Assembly: GCF_017355955.1 (NCBI RefSeq)
Contig: NZ_JAFFID010000001.1
Location: 744,001 to 808,000, forward strand
DNA: 64,000 nt
Origin: Sabulibacter ruber
GTDB lineage: Bacteria > Bacteroidota > Bacteroidia > Cytophagales > Hymenobacteraceae
Direction of reading: 5' to 3'
Positions 1 to 8,299 of this stretch are shown here, piece by piece (the stretch's first letter is position 1; every line of letters starts with the position of its first letter). Both the position numbers and the translations under genes were made by a program. The notes under the pieces were generated by a model that was not told where the DNA came from, did no database searches, and saw nothing but the letters and a program-made list of their open reading frames with translations.

Positions 1-39
1 CTGCTATAGAGTAGAAACAAAGAGTACTTATACAATTGA

Positions 40-81
40 CCAAAGCCAACTGCGTGTAAGATGCAGTTGGCTTTGGTTTTT
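40..81 (+). terminator. Intrinsic terminator of an upstream gene
   Basis: A perfect 14-bp stem (40-53 with 63-76) with a 9-nt loop is followed by five T (77-81). It most likely ends a plus-strand gene lying left of the window. The rest of 82-258 holds no ORF or recognisable RNA. Confidence 0.75.
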
Positions 82-258
82 CTAAAAGGCTGCCTTTTAG
101 CTGAGCTTTCAGAAAATCACCGCCAAAACAACCTTTGGGTCATAATTTCTGAAGTATCCCTCAACTGCTTTGAGGCTTCCCTCCCTGGTTCTGGGTTTCA
201 GATGAGTGGTGAATAGTTCCAACGCGGCAGAAAAAAGGTAAAATAAATTCAGGTGTTA

Positions 259-290
259 TTTGGAATGTGTCTAAATAGGTGTTTAGTTTG
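259..290 (+). promoter_or_regulatory. Bacteroidota-type promoter of the TonB receptor gene
   Basis: A -33 element TTTG (259-262) is followed after 20 nt by TTAGTTTG (283-290), which matches the Bacteroidota -7 consensus TAnnTTTG at 7 of 8 positions. Transcription would start near 296, about 30 nt before the start codon at 329. The promoter is embedded in repeated CTAAA/TTTAG half-sites (271-275, 282-286, 297-301, 309-313) and a direct repeat TGTCTAAATA (268-277 and 306-315), a plausible operator. Confidence 0.4.
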
Positions 291-328
291 TGGCAGTTTA
301 GAAAATGTCTAAATAAAACATAATCCTT

Positions 329-2752
329 ATGCCTCACCTATACCCTTCCTTTCAACGCAGCTTCGGCAGGAAACTCTCCCTCCTGGTTGTTTTTGCTATT
401 TGTTCTCTTACCGCCTTTGCCCAGAACGGCTCCTTGAAAGGCCGGATCACTTCCTCAGACGGGGAACCGGCGGCTTACGTCAGCCTGGTTTTGAAGGAAT
501 TAAACAAATCTGTGATAACGTCAGAGGAAGGCGCCTATACCTTCAGAAACGTTCCGGCGGGCAACTACACCTTAATTGCCACCTGCATTGGGTTTAATAC
601 CCAGGAAAAAAACGTAGCCGTGGCCCCGGAAAGAACGGTCATTGAGGACATGGTGCTGGGCAAAAGCAGCCATCGGTTTGGCGAGGTAGTGGTAACTGGC
701 AGACAAACCCTCAATGAGAAGCCTCTGGGCATTGGCAAGGTGCCAATTAAACCCTTGGATCTTCCGCAGAGCGTAACCATCATTGGCGCGGAGATCCTGG
801 AAAAACAGCAAACCCAGACCTTGGGCGAGGTGATTCAGAACGTGAACGGGGTGTATGTAATGGGAACCACCGGTGGCACCCAGGAAGAGATTGGAGGCCG
901 TGGGTTTGCCTTCAACAGCAATAATACTTTTAAGAACGGGGCCCGGTACAACAACAGTGTGATGCCGGAAACGTCTAGCCTGGAGCGGGTGGAAGTAATG
1001 AAGGGCAGCAATGCCATCCTGTTTGGGAATGTGGCCGCTGGTGGGGTTCTGAACCTGGTTACCAAAAAGCCCAAGTTTGAGAACGGCGGTGAGGTAAGCA
1101 TGCGCGTGGGAAGCTACGACTACTACAAGCCTTCTCTGGATGTGTATGGCGCTATCAATAACAGCGAGAAAGTTGCCTACCGTTTGAACACCACCTACCT
1201 GAACGCCGGTAGCTTCCGGAACGGTGTTTCTGCTGAGCGCATCTACATCAACCCTTCCCTCCTGGTGAAAGCCGGCGCTAACACTGACATCTTGCTGGAA
1301 GGCGATTACCTGAAAGACACCCGCACGCCGGACTTCGGCATTGGCGCCATCAATTACCAGATTGCCAACATCCCGCGTAATCGGTTCCTGGGTGTTTCCT
1401 TCGCAGAAAACAACGTGGAGCAGAAAAGCGCCATGGTCACCATCACCCACCGTCTTTCTTCTGCCTGGGAGATCAGAGGGGTTGCCTCTTACCAGAATTA
1501 TGACGCCAACCAGGTCAGCACAACCCGCCCTACCGGGTTCATCAAAGCCGCCGACGGCACTTACAACGGCGATCTGGCCCGCGGACTGCAGCGCAGTGCC
1601 ACAGATGAGAAGTATTTCCTGGGCCAGGTTGACATTACCGGTAAGTTTAAAACCGGCTTCCTGCAGCACACCCTTCTGATTGGCGCCGATGCCGATAAGT
1701 ATGACACCCAAAGCCCGGCGTTCATCACTATTGCGGCGTATGATACCATCAACATCTATGATCTGAATCGCTTTGAGCAGAAAAACAACGTTCCTTCGTT
1801 TGGCAGAAGAACCTATGACACCAAAACCCTGACCAGCCGGGTGGGCGTGTATGTGCAGGATCTGATCTCCCTTTCTGAAAAATGGAAAGTTCTGGCCGGT
1901 CTGAGATACAGTACCATTGATGTAGAAGGCGAAGGAAACCTGGTGGTGAAGGGAGTAGACAACCTGAACCTGACCTCCTCTTATGATTACGCCTTCAGCC
2001 CAAGGGTTGGGGTGGTGTTTCAGCCAACCAGAAACATGTCTTTCTTTGCCAGCTACGCCAACTCTTTCACGCCCAACACCGGAACCGATATCTACAATCA
2101 GCCCCTGGACCCTTCCATCATTGACCAGTATGAAGTAGGCATGAAAAACGAGTTGTTCAATGGTCTGTTATCTGCGAACGTAACCGTGTACCAGATCAGG
2201 AACAGTGACTCACCACAGACTGCCCTCTTCCTGGCAGATGGTACCTCCAACACCAACAACAACATCAGAGAGCTGGCCGGTGAAATCACCAGCAAAGGGG
2301 TAGAACTTGATCTGATGAGCAAAAGCATTAACGGGTGGTCGTTTATTGGAGGCTACAGCTACAATGACACCCGCTATACCAAAAGCAACATCTACTCAGA
2401 GAATGACCGCCTGCGCTACAACCCGGCGCATACCGCCAACGCCAGCGTGTATTATGCGTTTCAAAACAACCGGCTGAGAGGCCTCAACCTGGGAGTAAGC
2501 TCTTTCTATGCCGGTGACCGATTAGCAGGCCGCAACACCCGCCTAACGGTGCCCAATGACAACTACAGACTGATTGCCTTGCCAAACTACTTCCTGTTCG
2601 ATGCCCACGTAGGCTACACCTTGCAGCGGTTGTCGCTTCGCCTGAAAATGACCAACCTGTTTGACAAACTAACTTACAACGCCCACGACGATAACAGCAT
2701 CAACCCGATAGCTCCTCGTCAGTTTATGGCTACTGTGTCATACAAACTTTAA
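329..2752 (+). CDS. TonB-dependent siderophore receptor
   Basis: An 807-aa outer-membrane receptor, expected to import ferric siderophores using TonB energy. A signal peptide ends near residue 31 (LTAFAQ). A carboxypeptidase-regulatory-like beta domain follows (about 32-110), then a plug domain with the siderophore-receptor signature PLDLPQSVTIIGAEIL (about 140-155), then a 22-strand-type barrel ending in an aromatic-rich strand (ATVSYKL). The length is normal for the family. It stands alone, with its own promoter and a strong terminator, and no siderophore synthesis or FecR/sigma genes adjoin it. The substrate is unknown; 'siderophore' comes from the plug signature and family resemblance. 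Confidence 0.93.
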   Translation: MPHLYPSFQRSFGRKLSLLVVFAICSLTAFAQNGSLKGRITSSDGEPAAYVSLVLKELNKSVITSEEGAYTFRNVPAGNYTLIATCIGFNTQEKNVAVAPERTVIEDMVLGKSSHRFGEVVVTGRQTLNEKPLGIGKVPIKPLDLPQSVTIIGAEILEKQQTQTLGEVIQNVNGVYVMGTTGGTQEEIGGRGFAFNSNNTFKNGARYNNSVMPETSSLERVEVMKGSNAILFGNVAAGGVLNLVTKKPKFENGGEVSMRVGSYDYYKPSLDVYGAINNSEKVAYRLNTTYLNAGSFRNGVSAERIYINPSLLVKAGANTDILLEGDYLKDTRTPDFGIGAINYQIANIPRNRFLGVSFAENNVEQKSAMVTITHRLSSAWEIRGVASYQNYDANQVSTTRPTGFIKAADGTYNGDLARGLQRSATDEKYFLGQVDITGKFKTGFLQHTLLIGADADKYDTQSPAFITIAAYDTINIYDLNRFEQKNNVPSFGRRTYDTKTLTSRVGVYVQDLISLSEKWKVLAGLRYSTIDVEGEGNLVVKGVDNLNLTSSYDYAFSPRVGVVFQPTRNMSFFASYANSFTPNTGTDIYNQPLDPSIIDQYEVGMKNELFNGLLSANVTVYQIRNSDSPQTALFLADGTSNTNNNIRELAGEITSKGVELDLMSKSINGWSFIGGYSYNDTRYTKSNIYSENDRLRYNPAHTANASVYYAFQNNRLRGLNLGVSSFYAGDRLAGRNTRLTVPNDNYRLIALPNYFLFDAHVGYTLQRLSLRLKMTNLFDKLTYNAHDDNSINPIAPRQFMATVSYKL

Positions 2753-2757
2753 GCAGG

Positions 2758-2797
2758 AACCGGGGCAACTTCTACTAGAGTTGCCCCGGTTTTTTTG
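2758..2797 (+). terminator. Terminator of the TonB receptor gene
   Basis: A 13-bp perfect stem (2758-2770 with 2779-2791) with an 8-nt loop runs into a T tract (2790-2797), starting 5 nt after the stop codon. Confidence 0.9.
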
Positions 2798-2926
2798 TCA
2801 GTATCCCCTTGGAAAGCGCGCTTTGGTGAAGGAGTAAGCGGTAGCTTTTGAAATCCTCCTTTAAATATCGTTTCTTAGTAGTGCCTTAGGCACCCTGTTT
2901 TTTCGTAAAGAGTTTTATTTAATGAT

Positions 2927-3046
2927 ATGGCAGACTGGAAAAAAGGCTTAAAACGAATGGGAATGGCAGGTTTTCTGTTTTTCCTGATCAAGGGCTTAAT
3001 CTGGATTTTCATCTTTTTGGGTGGCGCAAAGCTGATTTTCGATTAA
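2927..3046 (+). CDS. 39-aa single-span membrane microprotein
   Basis: A short ORF with a basic, amphipathic start (MADWKKGLKRMGMAGF) and a hydrophobic stretch (about residues 13-31, rich in F, L and I), ending FD. It would insert in the inner membrane with one helix. It is followed by about 325 bp without a gene. The codon pattern is plausible, and small proteins of this look are common in Cytophagales. No Shine-Dalgarno is visible, which is normal in this phylum. The function is unknown, and a chance ORF cannot be excluded at this length. Confidence 0.5.
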   Translation: MADWKKGLKRMGMAGFLFFLIKGLIWIFIFLGGAKLIFD

Positions 3047-3372
3047 GAATCATCCGCTTACCTCCCCGCCCAGCCAATGGTGTTGGGTACCTTTCTCCTT
3101 AGGAATATCAATCTCCTTCCTGATTTTTGAAGGCAGCGTTTCAGGGTTGTTTTCCTGAAATTACCTTTAAAATGCTCTGTTCCTGCTCAGCGAAATTTGG
3201 GGCAGGATAGGGCATCTCCCATCACCTAAAGACTTTAAAAGCACTGCTAAAAAGGCCTCCGTTTCAGGGGTAGTTTTCCCAGAATAGCCCGAAAACATAA
3301 AATCGCAAAATTTCCCATGTTTCCTCCCGTTTTTCTCTTAATGTTGAGGCAAAGAAACCAGAGAGACGATAC
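3047..3372. other. Gene-free spacer with one palindromic repeat copy
   Basis: No ORF with coding character and no RNA were seen. The only structure noticed is a degenerate copy of the interspersed palindrome at 3261-3296. The promoter of the monooxygenase must lie here, but no clear -7 box was found. Confidence 0.5.
3261..3296. repeat. Interspersed palindrome, degenerate copy
   Basis: The arms GTTTCAGGGGTA and TAGCCCGAAAAC pair at 9 of 12 positions around a GTTTTC-like core. It is one member of the family described in the findings. Confidence 0.4.
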
Positions 3373-4509
3373 ATGAACCTTGGAATTATTGGAGGAGGAA
3401 TTGCCGGGCTTACCACTGCCATTGCGTTACGAAAATTGGGCATTAACGCCCATGTTTACGATGCCGCACCAATGTTTGAACCGGTTGGCGCGGGTCTTGC
3501 CTTGGCCGCCAATGCCATTAAAGGATTTCAGCGGTTGGGCATTGCCGATGAGGTCATTGCCGAGGGAAACCTGCTGGACGGCTTTCACATCCTGGCCGAA
3601 GACGGCAAACTCATTAACCGCACCGATAGCCGCGCCATCAGTGCCAGGTACGGTCTTGATAATTTCGTGATTCATAGAGCTTCTTTGCATAAGGTGCTGC
3701 TCCGGCATTTACCGGCCTCTTCCCTATTCCCCAATAAAAAAGCCCTAAAAGCCGACACTACTGGTCAAGGCGTTACCGTCTCGTTTCAGGACGGCACCCA
3801 AACTACCTTTGATTATCTGCTGGTCGCAGACGGTATCCATTCCGCCATCCGGCAGCAACTGCTTCCGGCATCGGCTCCAAGGTACGCAGGCTACACCTGT
3901 TGGCGGGCCATCATTGAGAACCCGGGGCTGGAAAGCCTGTACGCCTCTGAGACCTGGGGCAAAGCCGGTCGGGTGGGTTGGTCGCCGCTCAAGGGAAATA
4001 AAATCTATTGGTTTGCCTGCATCAACTCGCCGCAGAACAACCCAGCCATGAAAGCCATGGGGGTAGAGGATCTGCACCGCCACTTCGCGCACTATCACTA
4101 CCCCTTGCCAGAACTATTCCGCCACACCAAACCAGAGCAGTTACTCTGGCACGATCTCTACGACATCGCGCCCTTATCTAAGTTTGCGTTCCCCAATCTG
4201 CTGCTGCTTGGCGATGCCGGGCACGCCACCACTCCCAACATGGGCCAGGGAGCCTGCCAGGCCGTGGAAGATGCCATTGTGTTTGCCGATGAACTGCAGA
4301 AAGACTTTGATTTTAACCAGGCTGCCCAACGCTTTGAGAAACGCCGCATGCCCCGCACGCACTGGATTACCCGGCAATCAAGGTTACTGGGAGACGTGGC
4401 TCAATCACAGAATCAGGTGTACATCAAGGTCCGCAACTTCGCGTTGCGCCACTTGCCCACCTGGGTGAATGACAAACAACTGGAAAAGGTGTACAGCGTA
4501 GATTTTTGA
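3373..4509 (+). CDS. FAD-dependent monooxygenase (UbiH/salicylate hydroxylase/TetX family)
   Basis: A 378-aa class A flavoprotein monooxygenase that would hydroxylate an aromatic or related small molecule using NAD(P)H and O2. It has the N-terminal dinucleotide-binding loop GGGIAG (residues 7-12), the DG motif (VADGIHSAIR, about 155), and the second FAD motif GDAGHATTPNMGQG (about 280), where the GD contacts the ribityl chain. The length fits a single-domain member of the group that includes salicylate 1-monooxygenase and TetX. No transmembrane helix is seen. It is monocistronic, so no pathway context helps. The substrate cannot be read from the sequence, and an antibiotic-inactivating role would be speculation. 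Confidence 0.9.
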   Translation: MNLGIIGGGIAGLTTAIALRKLGINAHVYDAAPMFEPVGAGLALAANAIKGFQRLGIADEVIAEGNLLDGFHILAEDGKLINRTDSRAISARYGLDNFVIHRASLHKVLLRHLPASSLFPNKKALKADTTGQGVTVSFQDGTQTTFDYLLVADGIHSAIRQQLLPASAPRYAGYTCWRAIIENPGLESLYASETWGKAGRVGWSPLKGNKIYWFACINSPQNNPAMKAMGVEDLHRHFAHYHYPLPELFRHTKPEQLLWHDLYDIAPLSKFAFPNLLLLGDAGHATTPNMGQGACQAVEDAIVFADELQKDFDFNQAAQRFEKRRMPRTHWITRQSRLLGDVAQSQNQVYIKVRNFALRHLPTWVNDKQLEKVYSVDF

Positions 4510-4523
4510 GACTTCTGCCCGGT

Positions 4524-4564
4524 CCTGTTTACTGCCTTTTTTCAGAAAAGCAGCGCTAAAACAG
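4524..4564. repeat. Interspersed palindrome, degenerate copy
   Basis: The arms CTGTTT (4525-4530) and AAACAG (4559-4564) enclose an inner CTGCCTTTT/AAAAGCAG stem with one bulge. It lies 15 nt after the monooxygenase stop codon, in the usual position for this family. Confidence 0.4.
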
Positions 4565-4705
4565 AGTGGGCATGTCTCCCATTACTCAAAAGGAAGCTCT
4601 AACAGATTTACCTCACAAAAAAACACTGATGGCTATTCTGGCTGTTTTCCAGTTGTTTACCTTGAAACTAGTACAATCTCTACCAGACCTATCTGGGGCC
4701 ATAGC

Positions 4706-5653
4706 ATGGGGAGTAGGCAGAATTTGAGTAATATTGTAGAGAATTTCTTATTAGACTTCCTACCCTTGAATACGTCCGTGCCGGCTTTCAGACAGACGCA
4801 ACGCGTGCTTGATGATGCTTTTACCCCTGAACAAAGTACCAGTGCCCACCTCTACATCAGTTTTGGGGCGCACCGTATTAGAATTGGGGTATTAGATGCA
4901 CAGCGTAACAAATTTGTGGCACTGGAAGACTATGAGGCCGAACGCCCGGCCACCGTGGAGCAAGCCATTACCGCGCTGCAAGACCTGAGCAGCGCTACGC
5001 CCCTCCTGCAGGAAAGAAAGTGGCAGCAAATACGCGTTGGCGTCAAAAACCAGCAGTTCACGCTCATCCCCGAGACGCTCTTTGACCTGAATGCCCGCGA
5101 AGAGTACCTCAAACTGAATGCCGTGGTGGAGCCGGAGGTAGAGCTGGTGCACCACCATGAACATCCTCGTTTGGAACTGGTGAATGTGTTCACTGTCCCC
5201 ACCGTCTTGCAGAGCTGGTTAACAACTCAGTTCCAGGGCAGCCCCATGGAGTTTGTGCACCAGACCTCGGCTCTGATGGAAGGCTTCCTGCACATGGCCG
5301 AACGCAGCTCCCGTCCGCAGCTTTACGTCTACGTTGACAAGAACTACGTCACTCTGGTGGTGCTGCAAGGCCTCAAGCTGGAGTTCTGCAACTCCTTCTA
5401 CTTCACCACTGCCGAAGACTTCATTTACTACGTCTTGTTTGTGTTGCAGGAAAAGAAAATGAACCCCGACCAGGACAAAGTAATGGTGTGGGGCGAACTG
5501 CTCTTGGATTCAGTACTCCACGAAATGCTCCGCCGCTACATCCGGCACGTACAGTTCGGGAAAAAGCCTACCGGAGCCGGCTTCAGCTACCGCTTCGAGA
5601 CCCTTTTCAACCACCGCAACTTTGACCTGTACAGCCTTCACTTCTGCGACTAG
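4706..5653 (+). CDS. DUF3822 family protein
   Basis: A 315-aa cytoplasmic protein of the Bacteroidota-restricted DUF3822 family, thought to adopt an actin/ASKHA-like fold. Visible family traits are the opening beta segment (AHLYISFGAHRIRIGVLD, about 47-64), repeated short hydrophobic strands, and the middle segment PQLYVYVDKNYVTLVVL. No catalytic motif is seen. Start choice: the ATG at 4706 gives an unusually long head, and an in-frame GTG at 4778 would give a length closer to family habit. In many relatives this gene precedes rsmD and coaD, but here neither follows. The function is unknown. Confidence 0.82.
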   Translation: MGSRQNLSNIVENFLLDFLPLNTSVPAFRQTQRVLDDAFTPEQSTSAHLYISFGAHRIRIGVLDAQRNKFVALEDYEAERPATVEQAITALQDLSSATPLLQERKWQQIRVGVKNQQFTLIPETLFDLNAREEYLKLNAVVEPEVELVHHHEHPRLELVNVFTVPTVLQSWLTTQFQGSPMEFVHQTSALMEGFLHMAERSSRPQLYVYVDKNYVTLVVLQGLKLEFCNSFYFTTAEDFIYYVLFVLQEKKMNPDQDKVMVWGELLLDSVLHEMLRRYIRHVQFGKKPTGAGFSYRFETLFNHRNFDLYSLHFCD

Positions 5654-5654
5654 T

Positions 5655-5704
5655 TGAATGAGTGATTGAGGGATTGAGTGAATGAGTGATTGTGTGAATG
5701 AAAG
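5655..5704 (+). repeat. TGAN tetranucleotide array after DUF3822
   Basis: Twelve consecutive 4-nt units of the form TGAA, TGAG, TGAT, TGTG or GGAT begin directly after the stop codon. Together they make a 50-nt degenerate array (TGAATGAGTGATTGAG pattern). A mirror-image array lies at 5905-5952. Confidence 0.7.
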
Positions 5705-5820
5705 AAGTGCTGCGGGAGAATTGAGATTGTACTGGCAACTACAGCTGTTTCTATGTCATAGGATCTGCATACGCTCCATCGCAGCTGCTACACCTGAACA
5801 GGCTTAACAGAATAAAACAT

Positions 5821-5864
5821 AAAAAGGAAGGCCTTTGCAGAGTTCTGCAAAGGCCTTCCTTTTT
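5821..5864. terminator. Bidirectional terminator between DUF3822 and coxC
   Basis: A 21-bp perfect inverted repeat (5821-5841 with 5844-5864) has A5 at the left edge and T5 at the right edge. It can therefore stop transcription from both convergent genes. Confidence 0.9.
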
Positions 5865-5904
5865 ACTAATTCAAACTTTAGGATTAATCCTCTCCCCTTC
5901 TCCC

Positions 5905-5952
5905 CAATCACTCATTCTCTCAATCATTCAATCCCCCATTATCTCAATCCTC
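5905..5952 (-). repeat. TGAN tetranucleotide array after the cytochrome oxidase gene
   Basis: Read on the minus strand, units ATTG, AGTG, AATG, AGAG and so on follow the stop codon of the oxidase gene, mirroring the 5655-5704 array. Each array therefore occupies the same place (3' end) of its own gene. Confidence 0.65.
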
Positions 5953-6583
5953 AAAGAGAAAAGAGGAAAATGAAGAACATGGCAACCCACAGGCCATCCA
6001 GGAAATGCCAGTAGCTACGAAGCATTTGGAGTTGCATGAGCCGGTAAGGGTCGCGGTTGAAGATGAGGCTGCGGATAGGATCTGCGGCTGCTCTGTTCAC
6101 CCGTATGAACAGGAAGGAGCAGAACGCCAGTCCACCGGCCACGTGCAATAAGTGTAACGCTGAAAGCAAGTACAGGAACGTTCCCGCCGGATGCCCGTCA
6201 AACATGATGTTGGCATCTACCATCTCGTACCAGGCAATCACCTGAGACACAGAGAAAGCCATGCCTAACAGCAAGGCATAGAGCAAGCGCTTTTGCATGC
6301 TCACCAGGTCATCCTGGGCGTACAAGGTAGGAATCTGCTGCACAAAGAACCCACTCACCAGAATAAGGACCGTGCTAACTGAGAATAGCTTGGGTATCTT
6401 GAACTGGATAGCGGCCGAGGCTTCTCCTGTTTTATACAGGAACATGACGGTTAAAATCAGAAACAACATGCCCATGCCAGCCATGCTGATGTACAGGAGC
6501 ATCTTGAGTGGGGGGACCTTCTCTATCTTTTCAAAGCTGGACATTTTGCCAGCGCCAATTTTATTTTGGTTCTCAGATTTCAT
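5951..6583 (-). CDS. Cytochrome c oxidase subunit III family protein
   Basis: A 210-aa inner-membrane subunit of a heme-copper oxidase. Five hydrophobic spans are visible. The family hallmarks are the HLLHVAGG helix (about 145-152) and the C-terminal YWHFLDGLWV (about 191-200). The sequence starts with a polar head of about 25 residues (MKSENQNK). It is at the short end for subunit III, as usual for the 5-helix caa3/SoxE-like versions. No subunit I, II or IV or assembly gene lies nearby, so it is either an orphan paralog or serves a complex encoded elsewhere. It has converging TGAN repeats and a shared terminator at its 3' end. Confidence 0.88.
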   Translation of the reverse strand: MKSENQNKIGAGKMSSFEKIEKVPPLKMLLYISMAGMGMLFLILTVMFLYKTGEASAAIQFKIPKLFSVSTVLILVSGFFVQQIPTLYAQDDLVSMQKRLLYALLLGMAFSVSQVIAWYEMVDANIMFDGHPAGTFLYLLSALHLLHVAGGLAFCSFLFIRVNRAAADPIRSLIFNRDPYRLMQLQMLRSYWHFLDGLWVAMFFIFLFSL

Positions 6584-6782
6584 GATCTTACTTGTTCATC
6601 TTCCCTTCTTGCTTTGCCGACCCGCGGCTTTGTAAAGTACTACTTCATATATATTACACTGTTAATCAGCAGAATGTTTAATCACACCTGCCAATTTGAT
6701 GCAGTTTTTTTCTTAAACGTTGCTTTGCCTTTCTTCTATATTCAAAGGACATCAGGAAGGGTGCCTGCCCCTATTGGTTCTG

Positions 6783-7130
6783 TCAACTTCTTTTAAACCA
6801 GGAGCCAACCTTTCCAAACACCGCGTTGGCCGTGATTTTGGGCATGTTTCCGGTGCCCAATTCAACATAGGTTTTGTTGTTCACCCGCACATCTACCACC
6901 AGGCCCGCCTTGAGGAGCAGTTGATTCAGTTCTTTGGCTTTTTCTAAGCTTTCTCCAAGGCCACCGCTTTTACCAGAAGAGGGTGGTAACACGTTGTACA
7001 TGACCCTTTCCAGGGCCGCATGGTCTTTGAAGTTTACAATTACAAAGTTCTGTTCTGCCACTATGAGCACATGGTCTTCCAGAACTGTGAACACCAGTTG
7101 CGCCGATAATTCAAATGGAAAAGCACTCAT
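6783..7130 (-). CDS. Hypothetical protein, second gene of a two-gene unit
   Basis: A 115-aa protein I do not recognise. The first half is hydrophobic beta-like (QLVFTVLEDHVLIVAEQNFVIVNF). A glycine/serine linker (PPSSGKSGGLGE, about 50-61) follows, then a helix (SLEKAKELNQLLLKAGL) and a basic C-terminus (KVGSWFKRS). No signal peptide or transmembrane helix is seen. The ATG lies 2 nt after the stop codon of the gene at 7133-7339, so the two are almost certainly co-translated and may work together. Confidence 0.72.
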   Translation of the reverse strand: MSAFPFELSAQLVFTVLEDHVLIVAEQNFVIVNFKDHAALERVMYNVLPPSSGKSGGLGESLEKAKELNQLLLKAGLVVDVRVNNKTYVELGTGNMPKITANAVFGKVGSWFKRS

Positions 7131-7132
7131 GG

Positions 7133-7339
7133 TTACCCCTGGTTTGATCCGGTGGATTTAGTCTTCAGCGTGAGCTTGCCGTTTAATTTCCATTGTCCTG
7201 GCTGACCTTGCGGACCTGGTCCCTGCACAGCCACATCTTGAAAGTCTAGGGTAATATCTGTCTCTGCCGCCTTCAGTTTCTCTAACAGGATTGCCGCTAA
7301 ATCTGAAAGCTTCTGTACCGGTTGGGTAGTGTTCTCCAT
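7133..7339 (-). CDS. Hypothetical protein, first gene of a two-gene unit
   Basis: A 68-aa cytoplasmic protein I do not recognise. A helix (QKLSDLAAILLEKLKAAE, about 9-26) is followed by two beta-like segments (DITLDFQDVAV and WKLNGKLTLKT) joined by a Gly/Pro/Gln loop (GPGPQGQPGQ). It is tightly coupled (2-nt gap) to the 115-aa gene. A CATCTTTG sequence on the minus strand (7368-7361) is one base off the -7 consensus and could be its promoter. Confidence 0.68.
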   Translation of the reverse strand: MENTTQPVQKLSDLAAILLEKLKAAETDITLDFQDVAVQGPGPQGQPGQWKLNGKLTLKTKSTGSNQG

Positions 7340-7490
7340 GGTTTAAGTGGTTAAGTGTCACAAAGATGGTACGAGGCTGAAAGCAGCCCGTTTCATTACG
7401 CTTTGAAGTTCAAATAGTCCTATATATCTAATATTCAGCCAATACGTATAAACAACCAGTTTACCGCCTATACACGCGGTAACTTCTTCT

Positions 7491-8237
7491 ATGAAAAACA
7501 TGTACAAATTTGGTCTGGGTCTGTTCTGGTGCGGTATCACCAGTATTCTGCCAGAAACTGCGGTGGCCCAGAACTGTATTCAACCCTTGGGTTTATCCAA
7601 AAACACTGAGTTTGTTTACCAGGTAACAGACAAAGGCCGCAACAACGGTACCTTGAGCAACAAGGTGGTGCAGCAGATGGCAAACAAAGAAGGTGTTTAT
7701 GTAACCACGTTCAAGAGCGCCCGCCTGGGAAAAACAGGACGTCCTGAAACGACTGAAGAATACCGCATTAAATGCTCAGGCGATACCATCTACCTGGATG
7801 CCATGCTCTTGTTAAGAGAACAGGCCCTGAAAGCCTTTGAAGGGAAAGACTTTTCCTATACCCCGGTAGACATCCCCTACCCTCAACAAATGAAGGTAGG
7901 CCAACTGCTGCCCGACGGTAAATTAGGAGTAAAAGTACGATCCTCCAACATTGACATCACACAAATTTCTATGGTGGCCACCAACCGAAAAGTGGAGGCC
8001 CAGGAAACCATCAATACCCCGGCCGGCTCCTTTGACTGCTTCAAAATCAGTTATCAGTACATTGTGGAGCTAGACGCCATGGGCATGCCCCTGCGCGATG
8101 TCTTCAGCGTAGAAGAGTATTTTTCTTTAGAGCATGGTCTGGTTAAAGCCCAGTTCACCACTAAACGCGGTAAAAAAGCCAAAGGTCTTGAGCTGATTTC
8201 CAAACGGAACACGGCACAGGCCCTGCAAAATAAATAG
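7491..8237 (+). CDS. Exported TapB/DUF3108-like protein
   Basis: A 248-aa secreted or periplasmic protein. The signal peptide ends near AVAQ (residues 24-27). The mature part is a beta-rich domain with alternating hydrophobic residues and the segment INTPAGSFDCFKISYQY (about 175-191), typical of the DUF3108-like (TapB) fold found in many Cytophagales exported proteins. Cys is present near the mature N-terminus (QNCIQP) and in EYRIKCSGD, possibly forming a disulfide. No enzyme motif is seen. The next gene (8300) is also exported, with a 62-nt gap. The family assignment is by resemblance, and the role is unknown. Confidence 0.75.
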   Translation: MKNMYKFGLGLFWCGITSILPETAVAQNCIQPLGLSKNTEFVYQVTDKGRNNGTLSNKVVQQMANKEGVYVTTFKSARLGKTGRPETTEEYRIKCSGDTIYLDAMLLLREQALKAFEGKDFSYTPVDIPYPQQMKVGQLLPDGKLGVKVRSSNIDITQISMVATNRKVEAQETINTPAGSFDCFKISYQYIVELDAMGMPLRDVFSVEEYFSLEHGLVKAQFTTKRGKKAKGLELISKRNTAQALQNK

Positions 8238-8299
8238 CAGGCTTTTTGGTCATAATACAAAGTTGAGTAGCTTTAATCCTAGAACTACCTGTCTTTGTC

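Noticed and set aside
82..328. Possible cobalamin riboswitch before the TonB receptor
   Set aside because: The B12-box and other conserved blocks are absent, and the plug domain is of siderophore type.
572..1711. 379-codon minus-strand ORF inside the TonB receptor gene
   Set aside because: Fully antisense to a clear receptor gene. Its composition is that of an antisense shadow and it has no recognisable domain.
5655..5952. CRISPR-like array
   Set aside because: The units are 4 nt with no spacers and no cas genes; it is a simple tetranucleotide repeat.
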